Positions 34,015-51,299 of a stretch of 64,000 bases of DNA are shown piece by piece. A model generated the notes under the pieces. That model saw only the letters and a program-made list of their open reading frames with translations. It made no database searches and was not told the origin of the DNA. A program made the translations under genes and the position numbers. How positions within the stretch are numbered: position 1 is the stretch's first letter; every line of letters begins with the position of its first letter. The stretch covers positions 4,604,221 through 4,668,220 of the forward strand of contig NC_081336.1 in the NCBI RefSeq assembly GCF_022539665.2. Reading direction: 5' to 3'. The DNA comes from Daphnia carinata. Taxonomy: Eukaryota; Arthropoda; Branchiopoda; Diplostraca; Daphniidae.

Positions 34015-35217
34015 ATATGTGAATGCTCTATACTATTTGTTCAAGCGCCATCAAGCCCTATTGAAAGGCGAACTGGAAGCATTGCAACGAAGCTGGGAGC
34101 TAATGGCTGCATGCATGATGGAGGTGACAACGCTACGTCTTTACTTTGCATTCCTGAACATTTGTCCGCAAATTATTTTACAAGTATATTTCTGCTTGCA
34201 AATGGAAACAAAAGCAAACTCATTTGAAGGCAATTATTTATATACGAGCCACAAACACTAATATTCCTATTACAAGAAATGTAATAGTCTGAAAAATTAC
34301 ATTGATATTTGAGATTCGCAGAAAATGTAATTGTTACAAAATGTAAAAAAAGTCTGTTCTTAAATTTATATTAATCACTCAGCTATACTTCGACATGATC
34401 ACACATGGAAGTCCACTGTGGTGCCTGGTCCGAATCTGATCTTGGCGATCTCAATAATTCCTGAGAAACGTTTAAGAAAAACGTAAGCTAACTCTTTACT
34501 TTTTTTGTGTCGCCATTAGTATAAGCATTGCGGCCACTAACATACGGTCGCATTTTTCTCCAAAATCAACCCAACAAGGAAGCTATGCGATTCACCGCCA
34601 CTGCAATGTTATTTTTCATTCACTTCTTCAACCTCGGTATGTTTAATCAAACATTATGAACTTAAACAAGCAATATTGAAAACAATGTAATCACAGGTGC
34701 GCGTCTGCTGGCCATCAGCCTCTTCACATCGCTGAGTGTCGAATACGTTGCATTGCTATTGGGAATTCACTGGATTGTCATGGTAGCTTGGCTGATGTTG
34801 CCTGTACTAAAATCTTCATTTCAGTTTGAAAAATTCCTCGCCATCATGGCATTGGGTGTAGCATTCGTTTTTGCGTTCATTAAAAGCGACGGCAGCCGAA
34901 CACGACGTAAATATGCATTCTATTACACCATTTCACTAGTGGGCAACACATCTATGATGGTCATGTGGTCCAAACACGGAAGCTATCCCAACTTACCTGA
35001 CATTTCAAATTTCATGGAGTCCTGGATCTACTATCTTGGCCTAATTTGCCATTGCGTATTTTTTTTCATAGTGAGTATAGAGATATACGTGAAGATAGAT
35101 ATAAGTTATACGTATCCGTATCCACGGGTATCGTTTTGCTGGCGTTGTACCACATGAGTCGCCTTCCAGGACGAGCAGCTTCAGTTGAGATTCAGCTGAG
35201 CGAACGACATCCCAACT
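34015..35217 (+). pseudogene. XK-related gene, unit 3 copy (decayed)
   Basis: Exons 2 (34015-34183), 3 (34383-34420), 4 (from 34520) and 5 (from 34697) match the intact gene at 11832. Exon 1 is absent, as unit 3 begins within intron 1. Exon 4 has one extra base (ACTAACATAC for ACTACATAC), which shifts the frame. The last exon contains a 56-bp insertion at about 35070-35125, beginning TAGTGAGTAT, which shifts the frame and leads to a stop at 35155. The remainder after the insertion still matches the normal C-terminus. Confidence 0.85.
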
Positions 35218-35962
35218 AGAAATGTAAGGAAGGACTACACTTTCACGTGCACGATAGTTTTTGTTTTGTTTGTGTATTGATCGGTACAAAGTTGTATAAA
35301 TCCAGAGAGCATGATTACAAGGAGATGATCAAGAACTACAAACACAACTGTTTACGGAACTCGTTCAACTCAAAACACGTCATGTTACATTCCGAAAACA
35401 AGGCAAATTGGACCAGATGATCCAAAGAAGCCTGTTCGCTTGCACTTGAAAACGAAAATCAAATCAAAGCGAAAGTGATAATTTTTTTTTTAATGTGTCT
35501 GGTAAAAGGATGAGTAAAGTTCCACTTGGTGTGCCCAATGTCACCCGAGGTGCCTGCAGAGCATCCGTGAAATTGACAAAAGAGATATCACATTAGCCAA
35601 ATAATATGCTGTCCAGTTATGCGAAAAAAATATGATACAATTCATGTATAGTTTTGAGCAGCTGACGACATCGCCAAAGCTTCATTGACGAAGCACAACT
35701 GGCGCCAACAACTTGAACATCGTGCAATTTGAAGGAAAAAAAAAGTAATAATAATAAAATTATCAGAAACGCAGTCAGCGTGACGGTCAAATTATTCTTA
35801 ATAATGGAGATCATCTCCTTCTGAACAGGTGTGACCAGCCACAAACTAATTTCAGCTCGACAAAGCTGGCCTATATATTTGGATGGTGGCTTTGTCGTTG
35901 ACGAATCCAATGGCTGCCAGAAAGAGTATGAAAAAAAAAAATAATAATAAAAAAAAACATAT

Positions 35963-41968
<6,006 letters not shown>

Positions 41969-41969
41969 C

Positions 41970-42760
41970 GTAACGTCGACTGTTTGAGGTGGGTGTTTTT
42001 CTTTTATTTTATTTCCTCCCCTGTTTAGTAACTGGCTTTCTATGTTATGACGTTTGCAAAAGAAAAAAAGTTTTTTTTTTTTTTTTTTTGTTGCCAACTC
42101 AGCTATTGACATATCAAAACTCAAGTTGTCGCTTGATTCGGCTACGGCGAATAGCTTCCAAGAGGGAATTCCTGATGTATTTTAAGCGCAAGCCATTTCC
42201 TTTGTACAAGTATGCATGAAAAGTTGTTAGTTTTTAAGCTGTTGCAAGTCAAGAGTACAGCCTGCTATGTTTGTGGAACATTGAGCCGTTGATTGACAAT
42301 TAACTCTGGCTCAAAGGTTGTCCATCTCGAGGTGGGTGGCGACAATCAGATACAAGTGGTTGACGATTAGCTTAAGAATGGTTTGAGTTCGAAAATGAGA
42401 GAAGTTCAATGTTTTTCCCCCGTCTTCTGACGAATCTTTAATCAGATAATGTCGTGCCGCGATGGTAATTGATCACTTTTCCAGCATCTCAAATTCTCAA
42501 GTCCTGTCACGATTTAAAGCAAACAAATACTTCCTATTGGATAAGATCCAACTAAAATCCTATTGGCATGTCCATCCTGTGATGCAGATAAATCACACTT
42601 AAATTACTGTACTCTCTTTCCTTAGTAAAAAAATATCATTCCTGTTGTGTCAAATTGTTCGATTCCTATCCGACAAGATGACGAAACGATTAACATTTAA
42701 TTCCTTCTCGAGAATGTAACATTGAGATAATGTTTTAATTGTTGATGGGTTTTGTTTCAC
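41970..42760. other. Region between LRP1 copy 2 and the MICAL-like fragment
   Basis: No gene is recognised. The part before 42763 is probably intron of the MICAL-like fragment, because it ends in a TTTGTTTCACAG acceptor. Confidence 0.35.
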
Positions 42761-42762
42761 AG

Positions 42763-44540
42763 ATATTTGCTCGTCAGCTACAAAATGATGGAGCATCGTC
42801 CAAACCGCAAGCTCGTCGCGTGTCCGATCTGTGTGTGTCGTGTAAAAATCCCGTCTTTCTTGCCGAACAGTTGATGGTGAACAGTCGTATGCACCATCCG
42901 CCATTCAGGTGACTGCAACGGAGGATTCGCAGGATGTGGCCGTTGTTGTCCCCAAATCGCGACGTCGAAAGAGTAAAAGATCCCAACCTCAACACCTCAA
43001 AATAAAATTGTTAACAAATCGATAGATGAGTACCCCGAAGAGCTGAATCCATTCGATGACGATCCGCCGATGGAAGACGAAAGTCCAACACCGGCCAATC
43101 CCGTGGATCAAACGAGCTTGTTCAGCTCAGGCCAGAGCACGGGCAACCCCGAAAAAGTTCTGCCCACCCCTAAAATCAGCCTCAATCCATTCGGCAGTGA
43201 CGATGAGGATGAGGAAGAAAATGCTACAAATGATCCAGGGAAGTCGAGTGAAAAAATCCGACCGGGCAGACCTCCTCCACCTGTGCTTAAATCACCCCCA
43301 CATTCGTTGAATATAAATCCGTCACCGTCACTAAAGAAGCGGCCAGCACCTGCTCCGCCTTCACCCAAGCCACAGAGGACCCCGAGTCTGATGTCCGCTG
43401 ATGGCGACGTTAACGCCGTTTCCAAGCGGAATTCTGCTCCACCGCCTCCAACCATAGACTTATCAAAATCTCCGATGCCTTCCCCCCAAACTGGGTCGCG
43501 AGTGACTAGTTCTGTGTCAAGCCCGGAGCCAAACCGAACGCAGGCGATTTCTTCACCGCCGCAATCGTTATGCTCGACGCCCTCTGAAAAAGCCCACAAA
43601 GACCTGTCTAACTTGCACTTGCAATGCTCTGTCAACAAAGATTCTCACGGCCAAGTAAAGTAACATGTTTATTTGACGTTACAACTTTAGATTTTCTAAT
43701 ATTTTGATTTTTTAATTCCAGTGGAAGAGAAAGAAAGGTTCTGCTCCTCCTCGGCCCTCGCCTCAAAAACGCCAACTCAGAAAATTGTCGTTGATGGGAA
43801 TCCAACAGGAATTGGACGACATTGAAATAAACAGGTGGAACTAGAGAGGCAAGGTGTCAGCCTGGAACAAAACATTCGCGATCTAACGGATCGGAAGATG
43901 GAAGTGAACCCCTCAGCAATGGATCCATTCACATTGAAGAAATGATTTTGCAGTTGTTTGACTTGGTCAACGAAAAAAATGAGCTACTCCGCAGGCAAAC
44001 TGAACTGATGTACCTTCGGCGACAGCAACGGCTCGAGGAGGAACATGCTGAACTTGAATATCAAATTCGTTGCTTGATGGAGAAGCCAAATGGCGAGAAA
44101 ACCGCTGATGATCGGTTGAAGGAGGAGGAACTCATTAATCGGTATTCATTTCATTCGATTGAGATAATAGTACATTGTGCCTAATGAAGCCATTTCAACA
44201 ATATCTTGCAATGTACAGGTTAGTCCAGGTGGTTCACCGACGAGCTGAGATTGTTGACTGTCTAGAAATGGACAGACAGCGTCAAGTAGAAGAGGATCAA
44301 AGTATACAGCAACACCTTGACGTCTTTAATAGCCGCGGATCTGTGCCTGTCGCAGTTGATACTCGAAACGTTCAAGTGTCTCCTTCCAAAACAAAAACCA
44401 AAACCTTGAAAATGACTCAATCGCCCATCAAACTGATGAAGAAAGATAAACTTAAAAAGTCGAAAAAGAACAAGGTCGATGCCGATAAAGAAGTCGACGA
44501 TACAGAAGTTGCTGGTCCGCTCCCATCGCAAAAAGCGTAG
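42763..44540 (+). pseudogene. MICAL-like protein gene fragment (half LIM, NPF motifs, broken bMERB)
   Basis: The exon 42763-42908 encodes the first half of a LIM domain (CVSCKNPVFLAEQLM...HH) and ends at a donor; the exon with the second zinc site is not found. 43026-43654 encodes a proline-rich linker starting EYPEELNPFDDDPP, with a second NPF (NPFGSDDED). NPF motifs bind EHD proteins. From 43722 the bMERB Rab-binding helices appear (LSLMGIQQELDD, QGVSLEQNIRDL, FDLVNEKNELLRRQTELMY), but two frameshifts, near 43835 and 43935, break them. The last exon (about 44218-44540) ends in a lysine-rich tail. The CH domain is absent. MICAL-like proteins link Rabs to recycling endosomes. Confidence 0.75.
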
Positions 44541-44544
44541 CAAA

Positions 44545-44950
44545 TGAAACATCCGCCTCGTCGCCGTCCGTTCCAAAGGAGAAAGAAAAACATAAAACAA
44601 AATCGTGGTTTGCCAAGTAGAAATACCGTTTCCTTCACATTGTATCTCCCTCGTCTATGTCCTGTTCATCATTTAAAGAGCTAATTTTACAAACAAAATT
44701 TCGTTTTTTTTGTTCAATCGCTTTTTCTCTCGTTCTATGTATGCAAATTTTTGTCTTTATTCATTCCGCTATCTCTTCACGCGTTGCATTAAGTCTGTAT
44801 AAAGCTGCAGATTTCGGATAACAGTTTACTTGAAATTACTTATTGTTATAAATTATACATTATTATAATACGAAATTCTCGATCGTGACCGAAACGGCTC
44901 TTTTTTGACGTAATTGTTCGCTATCAAAGCGTATGGTGCGGGTCCGTTGG
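44545..44950. other. 3' flank of the MICAL-like fragment
   Basis: Pyrimidine- and AT-rich sequence, probably the old 3' UTR. No gene is seen. Confidence 0.35.
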
Positions 44951-44953
44951 TGT

Positions 44954-45104
44954 GATGGACCACGCTACAGACCATATTTCTTCTAGTCAAACAGTGGACG
45001 CAAACACTGCCGAAAAAAAAATTATAGCGTTGATGGACCACGCTACAGACCATATTTCTTCTAGTCAAACAGTGGACGCAAACACTGCCGAAAAAAAAAT
45101 TATT
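44954..45104. repeat. Tandem duplication, 78-bp unit, two copies
   Basis: About 73 bp (GATGGACCACGCTACAGACC through GAAAAAAAAATTAT) is repeated head to tail at 44954 and 45032 with essentially no mismatch. The identity suggests a very recent event or an assembly slip. Confidence 0.9.
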
Positions 45105-45129
45105 TTCTATTACTTATTCAAAGGAATGG

Positions 45130-46010
45130 AATAGCATTACTGTACGCTTGTGCATAACACGAATATAGAAATTAATTATTATGGCGCCCTCCTCCGAAAG
45201 CCAAGCCACTTCCACTTGGTTTTTTGCGACATGCTTTTAAATAGTTGGGTTATCTTTATTTTCTATAAAGGGATGGATGGGAGGTTCTGTAACATTCTCG
45301 CCTCGTGCCCGTGGTGATGTTCACGACCTGTGCGACCTGATGGGCAAGGGCAGTCACAGAAAAACAAGATAACAAAATTATTTTCGTTCTTCAATAGTTA
45401 ACGATAGACATGAAATAAAGATATGATAACATAATATGACAAAAGTGATTTACCTTTTATTGCATCTGCACCAGAAGGGATAACTGGTCCTTCGCTCCGT
45501 TGACACATTTAAAAGTGCAAACCTAATGCCTTGCCAAGTTGCCATATCTCTCCTGTAAATAATCCTGCTTGCTACACTGTTGTTCTTGTCCTTATTTCAT
45601 TTTTTGTGAAAAATTTAAACTCAAAAGGCGAAAAAAAAAAATTCAAAATGCTCCCATTTATCACTACGAAACAACCAGCCAATTTTGAAGTTAATCAAAG
45701 TTTTGTTCGTCAGTTTTTTTTAATCAGGACATTTTATAGTCTAAGACTTTCATACTTCCTGTTTTCTTCATAACGTACAATCATTTCCCTACCTCTGCAA
45801 CATAAAAAGAGGGCGGCTGTCGCTGTCTGCCTTCAACTTCGGCGGGAGATCGATTATGAAACGGACCTTCGCCCCCGTAGCTCTTGCGGCAAGAGTACGG
45901 GCTTTCATTTTTTTTTTTTTTTATACCTGCACTATTATTGGAAAAGTGCCCAGTGAAGACAACTTTAGGTTGGCAGGTTGATGTATTTTACCCGATATGG
46001 TACCAAAATG
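45130..46010. other. Intergenic DNA before module 1 copy III
   Basis: No gene is recognised. A long T run lies near 45908-45922. Homology to the left block begins at about 46011. Confidence 0.4.
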
Positions 46011-46047
46011 TCAGGAACAATTAATAACATCAACTAGGAAGCACAAC

Positions 46048-46490
46048 ATGGCCGCTGCGCAATCTAGCTCGAAAAGTAATTCTAATTTTGCCTTAACAAG
46101 TACCATCCCGAGCATAACACAATATTTTGATATGTTCCAGTCTCTCAGCTTATTCGACGAGGTTGGATAGAAATTCCTGACGTTATAGTTGGCTAAGGCA
46201 TCGCGGCTTTCGGTGATTTTTCGTTTCTTCATTCGCCGTTTCGTTATTATTCAATAGTTGTGTCTAATGCTTTTATTCAAAAGGATTGGGTCTTGCTGGT
46301 TGTGGTCTATACAACAATGCAAATAGGGAAGTAAAACGGCCTTTTAAAGACCAATACAAAGGTAAATTTCTGTACATTCTAGCTCATTTAACTCCATTTC
46401 CCTAATTCAGCATTTTCTGTATTCATTCATATTTATAACAGTTAAAAGGGATGACGATCCTGATGCAGAAAAGTACCTCAGATTTCATCA
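46048..46490 (+). pseudogene. NDUFA3-like gene, copy III (nonsense mutation)
   Basis: Exon 1 (46048-46075) and the following exons match the gene at 784. In exon 2, TTA has become TAA at 46194-46196, giving a stop inside the membrane segment (VG-stop-GIAAF). IPDVMVG is changed to IPDVIVG. Downstream exons still match copy I. Confidence 0.75.
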
Positions 46491-46573
46491 GAACCCAAAA
46501 TATTAAATAAATTTGTATTGATGTACAATAAGACAAGATGATAGAATGCAAACTAGAAAATAAACTGGCCACG

Positions 46574-47389
46574 CTAATCCAATGATCCATCTTTCCAACC
46601 ATTCCTCCATCTTTGTTCAACTATGCTACAGTCAAACTCTGGCTTACCGAGCTTCTTATTGACTTGATTGTGTATAACACATAGCCACTGTGATAGTTTG
46701 GAACTACTTTCTGTTGTGGGTGGGTTGGCAGCTAATCTAGGAGGCAAGATTTATAGTAAATCTTTCAATAATTTTGAACAGAATTTGTTTCCTAACCTTC
46801 CTTGAAATCTTCTGCACAGTATTCACAGGGATAGAATTTCGTGAATAATGCCACAAATTGAGCCATGTCATTCTGTTCAGCAATAGTAGGTTTATCAGGG
46901 CCAAAGTGGGCTATCCAATCTAGGCTATACTGCCATTGTGTGAAGGACAGTCCACAAGTTTCTACCCAACTGCTGGCGATCAAGTGGACATTCCTGTTGC
47001 TTGTTTGATGTAGGTAATGTTGACGATAAATTTTCCTTTACTTCAGCAGGTGATTCTAAGGTCTACAAAGAAAACATGAAACTTTATGACTCTGAACCTG
47101 TTCAAAGCAATTGCTACGTTTGAATATTTAGCAGAGAACCATATCTATGGTGCGTACACAGTACTCAATTTTTGCTTAAGCTAATTTGAGCCTAAGCTGT
47201 ATGCAAAACACCGATGTGTGCCAAACAGCTTCTTTGTAAATATTTGGTCTATACTAAATGTTCAAAGAAGATATCTAAGATGTTTCTTGCCTGGGCAATA
47301 AATTGTTCCGTATTCTTTGCATTTTGTTTCAAATTTGCAGTCAATGTATGGAAATTTGTAAATGATCGACATGGTTTGTTATTCGCCAT
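46574..47389 (-). pseudogene. GFER/ALR copy III (decayed)
   Basis: Exon 1 (47389-47291) has lost the second cysteine of CRAC (now CRSF) and ends in GC instead of a GT donor. Exon 2 carries about 30 extra bases and a frame change before PDKPTIAEQND. The second cysteine pair survives as CEYC. Exon 3 ends DGSLD instead of DGSCD. It lies tail-to-tail with NDUFA3-like copy III, as in copy I. Confidence 0.85.
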
Positions 47390-47930
47390 GACCAGTGTTG
47401 GCGATATATCGATAGCTGTAATGGGATAGTATCGATATAAAATACAGACGAATATATATTTCCGTTGTCTGTCTGGTTTAAGAGCCTGCGCAGAATATTT
47501 TTTATTGTTGATATATGTATTGCTATATATGTGGGGGGTTGCTATCAAAATTACTTAATCGTTTAATAAATCTCATACACAATTATTAGCATTTAAAAAA
47601 TACAGGGCTGTTATGCAACCTCTTCTTAAGCTTAAGCTTTCATTTTGGTAAGTGAATATGGTGTATTTGATATAGCGAGTGATGCGGAAACCTTGTTTTT
47701 AAAAGTAATATTTGAGAAAAAACAAAAAGTAATGATTGAACTTCGTGTGAAAATTAGGCGGAAGTAGATTAAAGTAGAAAAAAACTAGGTTTTACTTTTA
47801 ACGAATGATAAAATTATGGATACATCACTGTTTTTGGCTTTGAAATGTCAGGTCGATACGGCATTTTCTATAAGAGACCAGGGCCTTCTATGGTTTAATT
47901 TAGTTTGGTCGCTTATTAAATTAAAAAATA

Positions 47931-49832
47931 ATGGTTTACAGAAGTTCTTCAAAAAAACTAACGCCGTCCCATTATGTTTGTTTTTTTTCAATGGCAATGG
48001 CTTTTATTTGCGTGGCGACTGTTGTTGGCATGGCCATCGATCCCAGAAGGCAAGAAAAATCTCCATGTGCGACGGATCCTGTATTTGTGAAATGTCCACC
48101 AGAGCAACCCAATTTGCCAACGGAGATTACACCAGATCTTGACAAAATTCTAGTTGAAACCTCAAAAACGTCTCTCTCGGAGTCTACTGTAAGCGACGGA
48201 ACCAAGAAAAAATCGGATGACACCGGTGAACGAAAGACCCCGCAAGCCAGAAGTTTTTCCCATTTTGGACCTGATAACGCTATCGAAGACGATTTGTTGC
48301 CACATCATTCAAAAGTCAAACCAGAGATGGTTGCTTTGCTTGGACACGAGAATTCAGGAATTATGGCAGCAATGATAGAAATCATGCACATAATTTTTGA
48401 GGACAATGATGCAGATTTAACAAGAGAACTTTTAGCAACGATGACAGAAGAGGTTTCGAAGGAAACTAACCCTGACTTGAAGCCACTGCTCACAAAATTA
48501 CTGGATGCCGTTACATTTGCAGCAGAAGAAGCTATGGATCCTCGTAAATCAACGGCAAAAAGTGGCCTTTCATCGATCAGAACAACGGACGACAGTAATG
48601 TCAATGAAGAACTTGATTACGACACACAAAACCGCGAGATCAGTGTCATTGAACTCCAAAGTGGCATTGGGTCTTTTAAAGTCGAAGAAACGACTGGTAC
48701 TGAGAATAACGATTTTCAGTTGGAACTAGATGAGACGACCGGAACGATTAGTAAAACTGAAACAAGCGATCCTGCAGTAATGCAGGAGGTTAGTTCTTCA
48801 GCTTCAACTGAGCCTTCCGAGGAGTTTCATTTGGATATCACTAAATTGTTTTCTGGTATCAGTTTTTCTGATGCAAGTGACTCAAGGGACGAGGATTATG
48901 ACAGCAAAGAACCTGTCCCACTTGCTGTCGATATTCGAAAACCAATGCCAAAAAGCGGGCCTTCATCGATCGGAACAACGGACGACATTAATGTAAACGC
49001 AGAAATGCATTATGACACAGAAAACCGAGAGATACATGTTATTGAATTCAAAAATGCCATTGGGTCTTTTAAAATCACAGTAATGACTGTTGATATTCAG
49101 GAAGATGATTTTCTGTTTGAACTAGATAAGACGACCGGAACGATTAGTAAAACTGAAACAAGCGATCCTACAGTAATGCAGGAAGTTAGTTCTTCAGCTT
49201 CGACTGAGCCTTCCGAGGAGTTTGATTTGGATATCACAAAAGCCTTTTCTGGCATCAGTTTTTCTGATGCAAGTGACGGGGATTATTACAGCAAAGAACC
49301 TGTCCCACTTGCTGTCGATATTCGAAAACCAATGCCAAAAAGCGGGCCTTCATCGATCGGAACAACGGACGACAGTAATGTCAATGAAGAACTTGATTAC
49401 GACACAGCAAACCGCGAGGTCAGTGTCATTGTACTCCAAAGTGGCATTGGGTCTTTTAAACTCAATCAAACCGCTGGTACTGAAAATACCGACTTTCAGT
49501 TGGAACTAGAAAAGACAACCGGAACAATTAGTATAGCTGAAACAAACCATCCAGCAGTAATGCGGAAAGTTAGTTCTTCAGCTTCGACTGAGCCTTTCGA
49601 GAAGTTTGATTTGGATATCACAAAGTCCTATTCTGCAATCAGTTTTTCTGATACAAGTGATTCCAGCAACGAGGCTTATGACAACAAAGAATCCAACCCG
49701 GTTGCTGTTCAAAATCCATTCGAAAGGCATGGAGGGGTCGAACACAATGGTAAACGTGGCCGGGTTGCCAAAGGTTTCCGGTCTTCTCCTTCAACTCAAA
49801 TGATTGAGATAAGACTGCCCTACAACAAATAA
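47931..49832 (+). CDS. Secreted acidic repeat protein A, intact copy
   Basis: A single open frame of 633 residues. After a short basic start, a signal-like stretch (about 16-35, CFFSMAMAFICVATVVGMA) precedes IDPRRQEK. The mature protein has two early cysteines (CATDPVFVKC) and a predicted helical segment (about 140-205, DADLTRELLATMTEEVS). Three acidic units of about 130 residues follow (about 210-340, 341-469 and 470-600). Each contains SGxSSI-TT, NREISVI, GIGSFK, TGTIS and SSSASTEPSEEF words. The end is basic (GKRGRVAKGFRSSP). Stop at 49830; AATAAA at 49894. An alternative start is the ATG of MAMAF. No known domain is recognised, and the composition suggests a secreted, largely disordered protein. 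The intron-free frame is unusual for this window. Confidence 0.75.
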   Translation: MVYRSSSKKLTPSHYVCFFSMAMAFICVATVVGMAIDPRRQEKSPCATDPVFVKCPPEQPNLPTEITPDLDKILVETSKTSLSESTVSDGTKKKSDDTGERKTPQARSFSHFGPDNAIEDDLLPHHSKVKPEMVALLGHENSGIMAAMIEIMHIIFEDNDADLTRELLATMTEEVSKETNPDLKPLLTKLLDAVTFAAEEAMDPRKSTAKSGLSSIRTTDDSNVNEELDYDTQNREISVIELQSGIGSFKVEETTGTENNDFQLELDETTGTISKTETSDPAVMQEVSSSASTEPSEEFHLDITKLFSGISFSDASDSRDEDYDSKEPVPLAVDIRKPMPKSGPSSIGTTDDINVNAEMHYDTENREIHVIEFKNAIGSFKITVMTVDIQEDDFLFELDKTTGTISKTETSDPTVMQEVSSSASTEPSEEFDLDITKAFSGISFSDASDGDYYSKEPVPLAVDIRKPMPKSGPSSIGTTDDSNVNEELDYDTANREVSVIVLQSGIGSFKLNQTAGTENTDFQLELEKTTGTISIAETNHPAVMRKVSSSASTEPFEKFDLDITKSYSAISFSDTSDSSNEAYDNKESNPVAVQNPFERHGGVEHNGKRGRVAKGFRSSPSTQMIEIRLPYNK

Positions 49833-49839
49833 AGTTGAT

Positions 49840-50077
49840 TAATTTCTAATGCGCCATATCAATTTTGTACCCAGTTTTCGTGTCTGAAATCTCAATAAAT
49901 GAAATTAAAATGAATTAAATCGGTCGTATTTTTTTTCCTTAGAATTTTCAAACAAAATTTTATTACTCAAAAACTCAAACAAACAAGTTGTATTTTACAA
50001 AAACAAGTATTTGGCACGTTTCATCAACGACTAGCAAACTAATAGATCAATATTCATTACACTGGTTTAACTCTAGT
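49840..50077. other. 3' region of gene A
   Basis: Contains the polyadenylation signal AATAAA (49894-49899) and sequence shared with 4570-4795 in the left block. It ends at the target duplication of the hAT-like element. Confidence 0.5.
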
Positions 50078-50508
50078 CGGGCTTGCCGTGAGTGCTCACA
50101 AAATTTGAGCGAATTTGCTCTCCGCTTAAATTTTTAAGCGGCCGAACCTCTTAACAGCATTTGAGCGTGATTGCCGCTATGCTCAAAAAAAATGTGCGAT
50201 GAGTACCCGCTCAGAAAGTGTCACTACCACGGAAAATAGCGTCACCTAACGGTCGATAGTATAAATATTTTCTAAATTATTGCAGTCGACGCTTTCAAAA
50301 ACTACAAGTCATGCACAAGTAAGTATCGTTCCCTAGGCAACCGTCGTCTATAAATCAGACAGCAGACGGCAGAAGGCAAAATATGCGATAGGGCAAATTT
50401 CGAGCGCGGCACCTCTTAACTACCAATTGAGCGGTACACAAATCACAATCAATTGTCATTGAGTGGTGCGGGGCACCCGCTTAAAAATTTAAGCGAACGG
50501 CAAGCCTG
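50078..50508. mobile_element. hAT-like MITE with 8-bp target duplication
   Basis: A 431-bp insertion flanked by ACTCTAGT on both sides (50070-50077 and 50509-50516). The left block has the single uninterrupted ACTCTAGT at the matching place near 4790. The ends are inverted: CGGGCTTGCCGT on the left, and CAGGCTTGCCGT as the reverse complement of the right end, with subterminal AAATTTTTAAGCGG-type words in both orientations. The 8-bp duplication and CAGG-type ends fit the hAT superfamily. It is too short for a transposase, so it is nonautonomous. Confidence 0.9.
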
Positions 50509-50589
50509 ACTCTAGTGATTTAAAGATTTCAGTCTGTTCAGATGTACGCGTTGACTTTGTCACCTCCTTCCTCAGCTCCAACCATGACT

Positions 50590-50765
50590 TGAAATGGTGA
50601 CAAGGTTAGTTAAAATTTCACGACTAGATTTCGCCCAAAAAATAGGATCGCGAAAATTTAATGGCCGATCAAATCGTTCTCAAATGATACAATCGGCGAT
50701 CAAGATCAATCGCTGAAGATTGGATCGGCGATCAATATAAAAAATGGATCGGAGCGGCATGACTG
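50590..50765 (+). repeat. Inverted-repeat left arm, block III copy
   Basis: Direct counterpart of 4868-5040 with the same GATCGGCGATCAA words. The partner arm is not present in this block because homology is cut at about 52900. Confidence 0.7.
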
Positions 50766-51039
50766 GCGGAAATCTTCTTTTGAAAAAATTTGATAAAAAA
50801 CGAAAGCAATGATTGAATTTTATACGAAAATTAAGCCGAAGCCGATTTGAGTGGAAAAAAGTACGTTTAACTCTCAACCAATGATAATTTTGTGGATATA
50901 CCAGTGTATTTGCCTTTTCAATATGAAATCGATAGGGCGTTTTCCCATAAGAGACCGGCATTCTATGGTTGAATTTAGTTTGGTCATCTATCAAAACCTG
51001 CAAAATGAGTTACAAAAAGAATACCAAAAAACTGACGCC

Positions 51040-51180
51040 GTCCCATTACATTGGTTTTTGTTCGATGACTATGGCCTTTATCTGCGTGGCGACTCCAACA
51101 TGGTCTTCGCGAGTTGATTCGACCGTTCGGGTTCCCAGGTTGGCTGGGGTGGTTGGCTATCCAATTGTGATGCCAGTAGC
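51040..51180 (+). pseudogene. Leader-only remnant of the secreted A/B family, copy III
   Basis: The counterpart of 5325-5480: the same CCGTCCCATTACAT, ATG and MTMAFICV leader, with the following family sequence absent. A small deletion relative to copy I is seen near 51140. Confidence 0.55.
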
Positions 51181-51299
51181 AACCACTACCGATAGAAAAC
51201 AACAATTCGGCTGTTCATGTGTCGTCTCCTGTGTCGTTTGCAATTTTTGCAATTGAAATTTTCTAAATAGGCCCAAATCACAAAATCATTTTTTTTTAT

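Noticed and set aside
43108-43638. 176-codon minus-strand glycine-rich frame
   Set aside because: Antisense of the proline- and serine-rich MICAL-like linker, which explains the composition.
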